From CAVPXC01 sp963709505 (GTDB lineage: Bacteria > Chloroflexota > Anaerolineae > JAAEKA01): a stretch of 58,404 nucleotides of DNA. Position 1 is the stretch's first letter. Every line of letters begins with the position of its first letter. The stretch is taken from the NCBI GenBank assembly GCA_963709505.1, contig CAVPXC010000006.1, forward strand, positions 1-58,404. The letters are read 5' to 3'. The notes under the pieces are model-generated. The model saw only the letters and a program-made list of their open reading frames with translations, did not search any database and was not told the DNA's origin. The translations under genes were made by a program, and so were the position numbers. Below are positions 18,578 through 25,562 of this stretch, one piece after another.

Positions 18578-18928
18578 TTACGCCGGCAAGGCTTTCGCCC
18601 ACATGCTCATTCGCTCCATGACCAACTCGCCGGTGACGCCTCGTACAACTCCAGATCCTTGCAGATGCAAGTCGGCGCGGATCATGTGCTCGATCCAAGC
18701 AGTGCTCGCGATCAAAGCGTCCAGCTTGGCGTTGTCTCCACGGATCAGGAAGAACCCGTTGAGATCGCCACCATGAGCGTTTAGGAAGACGGCCTCGAAC
18801 GACTCGATGGCAGCGGACTGCTGTAGGCCGCCGAGGTACTGGCCAAATTCGCCAAAATGGGCGGCGCTCAGGTGTTCGCGGCCGGGAAGCGACCGATTCC
18901 AACCAAACAAGATCACATTCGAACTCAT
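18578..18928 (-). CDS. Hypothetical protein (alpha/beta, NIPSNAP/DUF3303-like size)
   Basis: The 116-residue product starts at the ATG at 18928, preceded by AAAGGA. It reads MSSNVILFGWNRSLPGREHL, then FGEFGQYLGGLQQSAAIESF and ends ELVMERMSMWAKALPA. The alternation of strands and helices and the FLNAHGGDLNGFFLIRGD stretch suggest a ferredoxin-like alpha/beta domain, as in small stress or dimeric barrel proteins. I recognise the style but not a functional family. It is divergent from the DUF234 remnant and is a single-gene unit. Confidence 0.6.
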   Translation of the reverse strand: MSSNVILFGWNRSLPGREHLSAAHFGEFGQYLGGLQQSAAIESFEAVFLNAHGGDLNGFFLIRGDNAKLDALIASTAWIEHMIRADLHLQGSGVVRGVTGELVMERMSMWAKALPA

Positions 18929-18956
18929 GACAGTCATTCCTTTCACTACACGGTAA

Positions 18957-19777
18957 ACATGGCTCGACCCAAACCGAAGCCTGGTGGATAATATTCGACA
19001 GATCATTCTGGCGCCCGGCAGTATGTTCGTGGCAGAACCGGCGTTTCTACTGTACGACGAGGTGCGGGAGCCGCAGGCTTACCAGGCTGTGCTGAAGGCA
19101 ATCGGTGTCGGCAGCCACAGCCTCGACGAAATCAGCAACGCCACCCTGATCGGCAAGGCGCACCTGTCAGCCTACCTGGCGCGTCTACAGGAACTACGGT
19201 TGGTCGAGCGTCGATTGCCGGCAACAGTCAACCCTGCAGCGCGCCACAAGTCGCGCCTGGGACGCTATCACCTGAACGATGCCTATTTCCGTTTCTACTT
19301 CCGCTTCCTGGCGCCCTACCACGACTCCCTAGCCTTCGAACCGGATTGGGTCATGCGCCAGGTTCAACAGGGCCTGCGGGCTTTTGTCGGACAGACCGCT
19401 TTCGAAGACCTTGCCCGGCAATGGATCGTCCAGCAAGGCCGGGCCGGCTCGGCTTCCGCCCCGAGGTCGTTGGCAGCCACTGGAGCCGGGCTGCTCAAGT
19501 CGATGTCGTGGCAGTCAACTGGCAGGAGAAAGCCCTACTGCTGGGCGAATGCAAGTGGGGTAAAGATACTGTGGGACGTGACGTGTTGCGAGAGCTGGTC
19601 GAGGTCAAGACACCGAAAGTTCTGAAGGATATGCCCGATGAGGGAAAGGGCTGGCAGGTACAACACGCCCTGTTTGCCCGTGCCGGCTTTAGCGATGCTG
19701 CCAGGACCGCCGCCGAGTCCGCCGCCGTTTCGCTCGTAGACCTGGCGGAGCTGGCAGTGGGTCTGCAGGCGTCGTAG
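18957..19777 (+). pseudogene. DUF234 (archaeal-type ATPase) C-terminal remnant
   Basis: The frame reads DPNRSLVDNIRQIILAPGSM, then EPAFLLYDEVREP, a winged helix (LIGKAHLSAYLARLQELRLV) and a YFRFYFRFLAPY block. After a single-base shift near 19445 it reads AAQVDVVAVNWQEKALLLGE then CKWGKDTVGRDVLREL, a PD-(D/E)XK-like core (D...E.K). This is the downstream half of ATPases with an archaeal ATP-binding domain plus DUF234. The entire N-terminal P-loop domain is missing; similarity begins abruptly at about 18957, next to the divergent gene. It is a deletion remnant, or a nuclease domain left alone. Confidence 0.7.
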
Positions 19778-19880
19778 CTGTCGCCGATTTTCTTCTAAGA
19801 CCTGAGGGCGTTTCGCCAGGGTTGGGCACTTCGTGTATAATCGGCGATGGACGGGACTGTTTGCCCAAGGAGGCGTATCC

Positions 19881-20135
19881 ATGGAAGCCACGATGACCGC
19901 GATCGAATTGACCGGAACCGTGAATGAGCGTCGTCAACTGCAACTAGATGATCTGCTACCCATCTCTGGCCCCCGGCGGGTGCGGGTGATCGTGCTTTAT
20001 TCACCGGCAGACGAGTGGGACGAAACCGAATGGCTGCACGCGGCGGCTCGCAACCCTGCGTTTGCGTATCTGAAGGATACGGCGGAAGACATCTACACTG
20101 TGAGCGATGGAAAACCATTTCATGACAAAGGGTAA
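19881..20135 (+). CDS. Antitoxin partner of a MazF-type toxin (putative)
   Basis: The 84-residue product starts at 19881 behind AAGGAGG. It reads MEATMTAIELTGTVNERRQL and QLDDLLPISGPRRVRVIVLY, a short beta-rich DNA-binding-like N-terminus, then an acidic tail (DEWDETEWLHAAARNPAFAY, LKDTAEDIYT). This layout is typical of small antitoxins encoded before MazF/PemK or PIN toxins. A TATAAT at 19836-19841 is the likely -10 box. The end overlaps the truncated toxin gene, so the antitoxin appears intact while its toxin is not. Confidence 0.6.
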   Translation: MEATMTAIELTGTVNERRQLQLDDLLPISGPRRVRVIVLYSPADEWDETEWLHAAARNPAFAYLKDTAEDIYTVSDGKPFHDKG

Positions 20136-20379
20136 AGTCGTTGTCGTCCTGGCCTTCATCACCAGTCGCATTCCCAGCAAGCTGCTGGAAACCGATTTGA
20201 TCATGGACGTCGGCAGTACGGACTTCAGCTCGACAGGTCTCCAGGTTTCATCAACACTCCAACTACACCGCCTGATGACCGCCACGACATCCCTGCTGCA
20301 ACGCGAGCTGGGCGTCTTGTCGCCGGCCATGCAGACACAGGTCAACGAGCGCCTGCGTAAGTTATTTGGCTTGGGGTAA
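20107..20379 (+). pseudogene. MazF/PemK-like toxin lacking its N-terminus
   Basis: The frame gives KGKVVVVLAFITSRIPSKLL, then DLIMDVGSTDFSSTGLQVSS and LHRLMTATTSLLQRELG, the middle and C-terminal parts of a MazF/PemK endoribonuclease. The N-terminal GDVVLVPFPF-type strand and its RP-containing loop are missing. The antitoxin ends GKPFHDKG exactly where KGKVVVVLAF begins, as if an internal deletion fused the two reading regions. The catalytic Arg region is lost, so activity is not expected. Confidence 0.65.
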
Positions 20380-20465
20380 CCCTTCTCACTTCCCGCGGCG
20401 GATCAGTCTCAATAACTTCGTTGTGATACACCTTCGCCTTTTCCTGGCTTTGAGGTGCTGCCTTC

Positions 20466-21665
20466 GTGACTCAAACTACGCTCGACCAGATCATCGCCAT
20501 CACCGACGTCGGCGCCAAACACTGGCAGCCCTTCGACGCGACCTCGCCCAGGGGCATCGCTTTCTCCGGCTACCTCTGCCGGCAGGAGAGCGACAAGCTG
20601 GGCATGCTGGCCGTGGCCGAACTGGATGGCCAGCCGCGGCTGGAGTTGATCCCGGCCATGCCCAAGATCCACTACCCGTACGTGCAGAATCATGAAGGCC
20701 GCTTGCAGGTCAGTATCCCCGTGCCGATCAACGTCGTCGATGCCCGCTTTACGGTCAAGCTGGACGGCACCGCGATTATCTTCTATCCACTGACAGACGC
20801 CCAGGGGCTGGTATTGGAGGTCGTGGCCCGCACGCGCCTGCTGCCGGTGCTGATGCCCAGCCGTTGGGGCGATTGGCTTGGGCTGTTGGCCGAGGCGTTG
20901 CCCGACCGAACTCCGGTCGAGCGCGCCGTGCGCGAGCAGCACACAATTCTGGCCTTCGAGCTGTGGGGCTACCGCAACCCGCACCTGGTGCGCTACGACC
21001 GGCCGCTGGCGCTGACGCTGCACACGGCGATCCGCCACCGCAAGCCGGCCAGCTACCGCCGCCTGGCCGACATCGCCCAGCGCTACGGGCTGGAGCTGGC
21101 GCCCACGCTCGAGATAGCCGCGCCTGACCCCGACGGGCTGGCCGCGGCCTATCGCCGCTGGCAGGCGCGGCTGGAGGCCGAAAATCAGGCCGCCGGCCAG
21201 GACGTGTACGTGCAGGAGGGCGCGATCCTGATGCTTTCCACGGCTGAGACCGCCGCCTACTGGAAGTGCAAGCCACCGAGCATCGAGGAGATCCACTGGG
21301 CGAGCGGCCAGGGGCTGAGCAAAGAGGTCGTGCGCCAGGCCATTCTGAAGATGCTGGAGAACGGCTACGACTTCGCCGTCGGCCAGGTGGAGGACCTCAA
21401 CGCCGCGTTGGAGGCCGACTTCCCTCGGGCCGAGATCGACGCAGAGGCTGATCTGATCGGGCGGGTGTGGCTGGGCTTCGTCGTCGAGCTGCAGCGCCAG
21501 GAATGGCTGCGTGGCCTGGTGGACAGCTCCGGGCTGGACCCGCACGACCTGCCGGCTATGATGCGCCATCTCTCCCAGCACTACTCGCGCAAGGAGATGA
21601 GCTGGGTGTACGCCACAGTCAGAACGTTGTACGGCTCGTCGAACGCGCCCGGTGATCAAGAATAG
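20466..21665 (+). CDS. RNA ligase-like covalent nucleotidyltransferase
   Basis: The 399-residue product carries an ordered set of ligase motifs. KLDG with Lys98 as candidate AMP acceptor is motif I; FELWG at about 164-168 is motif III; EGAIL at about 251-255 is motif IV; KCK at 267-269 is motif V. An ARTRLLPVL segment (about 121-129) matches the motif Ia area. FELWGYRNPHLVRYDRPL is characteristic of phage T4 Rnl1-like and related bacterial RNA ligases. Motif I reads KLDGTAI, close to the usual EKxDGTNI. The start is a GTG behind GAGGTG. It stands alone, with no polynucleotide kinase or 2H phosphodiesterase nearby, so its substrate (nicked tRNA or other RNA) cannot be inferred. Confidence 0.75.
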   Translation: MTQTTLDQIIAITDVGAKHWQPFDATSPRGIAFSGYLCRQESDKLGMLAVAELDGQPRLELIPAMPKIHYPYVQNHEGRLQVSIPVPINVVDARFTVKLDGTAIIFYPLTDAQGLVLEVVARTRLLPVLMPSRWGDWLGLLAEALPDRTPVERAVREQHTILAFELWGYRNPHLVRYDRPLALTLHTAIRHRKPASYRRLADIAQRYGLELAPTLEIAAPDPDGLAAAYRRWQARLEAENQAAGQDVYVQEGAILMLSTAETAAYWKCKPPSIEEIHWASGQGLSKEVVRQAILKMLENGYDFAVGQVEDLNAALEADFPRAEIDAEADLIGRVWLGFVVELQRQEWLRGLVDSSGLDPHDLPAMMRHLSQHYSRKEMSWVYATVRTLYGSSNAPGDQE

Positions 21666-21975
21666 CCGATTGATGAGAAAGGTCACTTTTCTTACGTTTC
21701 TTTTACGATGACCTGTTATACTAATGCCCACAACTAATACCTCGCCACTGAGATTTTGATGGGTGCCATGCAGCGTCGCAACGCCTGCGCAAACCCACCA
21801 AAATCACGGTGGCAGGGAACCAGGCCATTGTCTTATCAAACAGAAAGGCCACTGGTTTCGGGCGCGATTTCTGACACCGCCCATGTGTAGGTTGATGTCG
21901 ATCGCTGGTGCGTCTTTCCGCAGGCGCGATTTACGTTAACCAGACCCTGTGTGACCAACAAGACGGAGGATTGCT
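21666..21975. other. Intergenic region upstream of the phospholipase-like gene
   Basis: It holds no supported gene. A TATACT box lies at about 21717-21722, and GGAGG immediately precedes the ATG at 21976. Confidence 0.4.
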
Positions 21976-23781
21976 ATGCCAGGACCTGCCGCTCACCTGT
22001 CGATCATCGAGTTGCAGACTACCCGCGCCATGGCGCGGCCCGATCTGTATGGCCTTGTGGCCTCGCCCCTGTCCAACCATCCCATACACGCCCAGTTCGG
22101 CTCCATCGGTCCCGACATGCTGTTTTGGGCCGATTGGGGCTCGTATACCCCCATCGTCAACACGATCTTCGATATCTATCACACACTTGACGAGATCTAT
22201 GACTTCCTCGAGCCCATCTGGAAACCCATAGCCGACGCGATCGATAAGGTCACGAATGCGCTAACCGGCGGTCTGGCCGGCGCGATCAGCGATACCCTGG
22301 CATACGTGAACGGTATCATCAACACCGCCATGCTCGATCTGATTACCAACCAGATTGACTATTGGCAGACCCTGAAGCCAAACTTCCAGATTCAAGCCCC
22401 CCGCTTTTCCGAGAGGGGATGGAACTGGCTTGATTACACGCATCACCGCTACACCGGCCAGTTCGCAAAGCGCCTGATTGCCAACGCAACGGCCACACGC
22501 GATACGTCCGCGCAGGCCTATGCCTACGGATGGCTGTCACACGTCACGGCTGACGTCGTCGGGCACGCCTACGTCAATATGGCCGCGGGCGGCCCGTGGC
22601 GTACGCACTTCCAACGGCACCACCTGCAAGAAAACTTCATGGACGTGTGGACCTGGGGCTTTTATCACACGCCCGGCGTGGCAATGCCTTTGTCGCCGCC
22701 AGCAGGCGTGCTGCCATTCGACTACGCTACCTTCACCAATCTGAGCACGGCGAACCTTCAAGACAAGATCAATCTCGGCGATGACCTGCCCGACAATCTC
22801 TTGAATCTCCTGGCCAACACGTTGCAAGACGTCTACGGGCCAGTCACCCACCCCACCATCATTCCATTTCTGGGCAGGGATGAAATCAACCGCGCCTATC
22901 AGATGCAGAAGACGGCGTTTGAGATCATGACAAAGAAGGATCGCTATCTGGGTCCGCCCCGGCCGCCGAAGGTCTTTGGCGACATGGAGCCGCCGACGTT
23001 TCCAACCAGAGGCGGAAGCGGCGGCGGGGGTGGCGGAGGCGGCGGAGGCTTCTCACTATCCAGCCTGCTAAAGGCCATCTGGGATTTCATCAAGGACCTG
23101 GCATCCTATCTTGCAGACCTGGCGCTCTGGCTCATCAGCAAGATCACCTCACCGTTGACCTACCCGGTACGTTACGGGCTCTATTTGATGCAATTGGGCC
23201 TATACGAGATCTACCGCGCGTTTCGCTGGGCGCTGGTCGTCTCCGCTTACGTGTATCCGGACCCGGATCAACTGGCAGACCCGCTGGCGCAGCAGTTCAT
23301 CAACCCCAATCCCAGCTGGAACCTCAATGCCCCGCGCATGGAGTATCCCTTGGAGCGCGATCACAGCCTCTTCTATCCGCTCTCGCCGACGGAACAAGAC
23401 CCTGTCATCGTGGGCCCGTATGGCCACATTGGCAGGAACTACCCCTTCTGGTTCATCGAGGGTGAACCGAGTGACTTGGACATGGAGAGGGTGCTGATCA
23501 ATGCTGACACACCCGAACAAACCGCCAGCTTCACAGGCATCCTCGGTCAGAACGCGATCGGCGATCTATTCCAGCGCGGATATCGCGGAAGCCTCGGCTC
23601 GGCCATCGACTTCTATCTCCGACGCGCGGAGGAAATACACGCTGATAGCGGCAATTCCTCCAGACTGGCGCTGCCTGACTGGAATCTCGACGCAGATCGA
23701 GGATATGCCTTCAAATGCTGGGAGGCGCAGTCCAGGCTCGACCCGCAGCCGCCCGGCGGCGTGCTGGTCCAGTATCTCTAA
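21976..23781 (+). CDS. Zinc-dependent phospholipase C-like protein
   Basis: The 601-residue product has an N-terminal zinc-dependent PLC-like domain (PF00882 kind). HLSIIE near residue 7, IGPDMLFWADWG (about 44-55), TGQFAKRLI and WLSHVTADVVGHAYVN (about 188-203) supply the His and Asp ligands of the trinuclear zinc site. A poly-Gly linker (about residues 347-359) separates it from a C-terminal half with an amphipathic or membrane-prone segment (LLKAIWDFIKDLASYLADLA, about 363-382) and an unassigned tail. No signal peptide is visible, so the protein may act inside the cell or at the membrane. The frame is intact and the start is supported by GGAGG. The CARDB-like gene follows 47 bases later, probably in one operon. 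Confidence 0.75.
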   Translation: MPGPAAHLSIIELQTTRAMARPDLYGLVASPLSNHPIHAQFGSIGPDMLFWADWGSYTPIVNTIFDIYHTLDEIYDFLEPIWKPIADAIDKVTNALTGGLAGAISDTLAYVNGIINTAMLDLITNQIDYWQTLKPNFQIQAPRFSERGWNWLDYTHHRYTGQFAKRLIANATATRDTSAQAYAYGWLSHVTADVVGHAYVNMAAGGPWRTHFQRHHLQENFMDVWTWGFYHTPGVAMPLSPPAGVLPFDYATFTNLSTANLQDKINLGDDLPDNLLNLLANTLQDVYGPVTHPTIIPFLGRDEINRAYQMQKTAFEIMTKKDRYLGPPRPPKVFGDMEPPTFPTRGGSGGGGGGGGGGFSLSSLLKAIWDFIKDLASYLADLALWLISKITSPLTYPVRYGLYLMQLGLYEIYRAFRWALVVSAYVYPDPDQLADPLAQQFINPNPSWNLNAPRMEYPLERDHSLFYPLSPTEQDPVIVGPYGHIGRNYPFWFIEGEPSDLDMERVLINADTPEQTASFTGILGQNAIGDLFQRGYRGSLGSAIDFYLRRAEEIHADSGNSSRLALPDWNLDADRGYAFKCWEAQSRLDPQPPGGVLVQYL

Positions 23782-23828
23782 AGACGAATTGCCCCGACGA
23801 AGGCGTTATTTGCAGGCTTAGGCGAGGT

Positions 23829-25073
23829 ATGATCATGCCCATCACAGAGATGAACATTCGCAACATCGGTTTGAGCGATGCGTTTGCCCGCGAGTTTCAG
23901 GGCTTCCCCAACCCCGGCCGGGTTATCGAGGATGGTTTCCTGATGCCGTTTGAGCGAGAAGTGGCTCGCGATAGACGGGAGGACAGGCCGGAAGTACAGC
24001 GGAGAGACGACGATCCGAATCACGAAAAAGGCCATGACGAGCCACCATACAGGCCCGAACTTATATGTCGCACCTACGCGGGCGATGGTGGGGCGCGGCC
24101 ACTGGCCCCCAGTATCGTGTTCTGGGAAAGCCCGGACATCTGGGTGGTCGCGCCCGACGGCAGCGCGATCCCGGTTGCCGGGCAGGTGAATCAGGTCAAA
24201 GTTCACGTGTGGAACCTCGGCTTGGCCCCGTGTTATGGCGTGAATGTCGAGCTGTTCTGGTGCAATCCATCCGTCGGTGTCAATCTGGCCAGCGCCACAC
24301 AGATCGCCACAACCCAGACCGTTTCGCTGAACGCCGGAGAACACCGGGTTCTAAGCTTTGACTGGACACCGTCCTTCGTCAACGATGGGCACGAATGTCT
24401 CGTTGCTCAGGTGTACGACCCAGTCGCCGACAACATGGTTGCGCCCTTCAACCCCGTGCAGGATCGCCACGTTGCTCAGCACAACGTCAATGTCATTCGC
24501 GTTCAAGCCGGCATGCAGATTCATCTGCAATTCTTCGCTGCCAATCTATCCCAGATGGTTGCCCACTCCGACCTCTACGTTGTACAAGTGCAGGGCGAGC
24601 CGCTGCGGGAGTTTGCGCAGGCCTTGGGACGCACCTATCTTCTCACTGCCAGCAACGCAACGGCGGCGATCGCAACTGTGGATGTGCGGGAAGCCATCCC
24701 AACTATTGACCTGGCACAACATCCTGCGGCCGCCGTGTTCCGAGAATCGCTCGAGCCTATGCCGCAACGCGTCGTACGATCCTTGCTGGGCAGCGCGCTT
24801 GTCGCGTTGCCTTCGGGGGCGGACAACCGCCAGGTCCAAGCGGAGCCCTTCCGGCAGCAAGCAGCAGTACGGGATCTGTCTGCCCGTTCGAGTGCCGACA
24901 AAAGCCGCCTGTCTCATGTAGCCGAGATTCGTCCCGGCCAGGAGTTGGCGGTCACACTCGCCATTGAGGTGCCCCAAAAAGCCGTCAGGGGCATCTCCTA
25001 CGTATACCGCGTGATCGAGCAATCGGAAGGGCGCATTACCGGCGGTATCACCTACCTAGTAGAGGTAGGTTGA
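23829..25073 (+). CDS. CARDB-like beta-sandwich protein
   Basis: The 414-residue product reads MIMPITEMNIRNIGLSDAFA at the N-terminus, then a charged linker. A beta-sandwich region follows with IWVVAPDGSAIPVAGQVNQV, KVHVWNLGLAPCYGVNVELF and DWTPSFVNDGHECLVAQVYD. Those lines match the adhesion-type CARDB/Ig-like pattern (an N-x-G turn before NVELFW). A second strand-rich part ends in VPQKAVRGISYVYRVIEQ. No signal peptide or anchor is visible. Placement 47 bases after the phospholipase-like gene suggests joint function, perhaps as a binding partner. No enzyme motif is present. Confidence 0.6.
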   Translation: MIMPITEMNIRNIGLSDAFAREFQGFPNPGRVIEDGFLMPFEREVARDRREDRPEVQRRDDDPNHEKGHDEPPYRPELICRTYAGDGGARPLAPSIVFWESPDIWVVAPDGSAIPVAGQVNQVKVHVWNLGLAPCYGVNVELFWCNPSVGVNLASATQIATTQTVSLNAGEHRVLSFDWTPSFVNDGHECLVAQVYDPVADNMVAPFNPVQDRHVAQHNVNVIRVQAGMQIHLQFFAANLSQMVAHSDLYVVQVQGEPLREFAQALGRTYLLTASNATAAIATVDVREAIPTIDLAQHPAAAVFRESLEPMPQRVVRSLLGSALVALPSGADNRQVQAEPFRQQAAVRDLSARSSADKSRLSHVAEIRPGQELAVTLAIEVPQKAVRGISYVYRVIEQSEGRITGGITYLVEVG

Positions 25074-25084
25074 CACCGGTCGCG

Positions 25085-25558
25085 CTACTGCCTGGTTAGC
25101 GTTAGCGTGTAGCTACCGATGCCCTGATTCTTGCTGGAGCTGGCGACGATCGTGTAGTCACCATCGCTCGACAACGTCCGGCTGATCTTGGCGTCCTGCC
25201 GGGCCGGGTCGTCGGTCATCCGTAGGCTCCCCGGACCGCTCAGATCTAGCTTCGGATGAAACGTCGTGGTGCCTTTGGTTTTTTTCATGGCAATGGTGAT
25301 CTTATCGCCCTTTCGCCCCTTAAACTTGTAACAAACGCTGGGGGTCGTGGTCGTGATCTGTCCATTGACCGACCGTCCGACGGCGATTGACGTCGAGTTA
25401 CGACACACAAGTGGCGCCGCGGTAGGCGTCGCCGTGGCGCGCCGGACCGGTGTCGGGGTCTGAGCAACGCTACTGGCAGTCAAGCCCAGCACGAGCACAG
25501 CCGCAACCAACCCACCGAAAAGGCTCTTTCGCAGCCGGCGTTGGTGTTTCAGAGTCAT
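25085..25558 (-). CDS. Secreted protein with PPC-like beta domain
   Basis: The 157-residue product starts at the ATG at 25558, behind GGAGGTGAG. It has a Sec signal peptide: basic RRLRKSLFGG, hydrophobic LVAAVLVLGLTASSVAQ and a likely cut after VAQ. A Thr/Pro-rich spacer follows (TPTPVRRATATPTAAP). The rest (SIAVGRSVNGQITTTTPSVC, YKFKGRKGDKITIAM, SDGDYTIVASSSKNQGIGSY) has the YxFxxxxGDxxTI pattern of bacterial pre-peptidase C-terminal (PPC) domains. Its start is 5 bases from the stop of the nSTAND1 gene, so it is probably co-transcribed. An extracellular PPC protein is an odd companion for an intracellular NTPase. Confidence 0.7.
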   Translation of the reverse strand: MTLKHQRRLRKSLFGGLVAAVLVLGLTASSVAQTPTPVRRATATPTAAPLVCRNSTSIAVGRSVNGQITTTTPSVCYKFKGRKGDKITIAMKKTKGTTTFHPKLDLSGPGSLRMTDDPARQDAKISRTLSSDGDYTIVASSSKNQGIGSYTLTLTRQ

Positions 25559-25562
25559 CAGC

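Noticed and set aside
20409..21731. 440-residue minus-strand open frame
   Set aside because: It mirrors the RNA ligase-like gene, which has ordered motifs on the plus strand; the minus frame is a GC-driven shadow.
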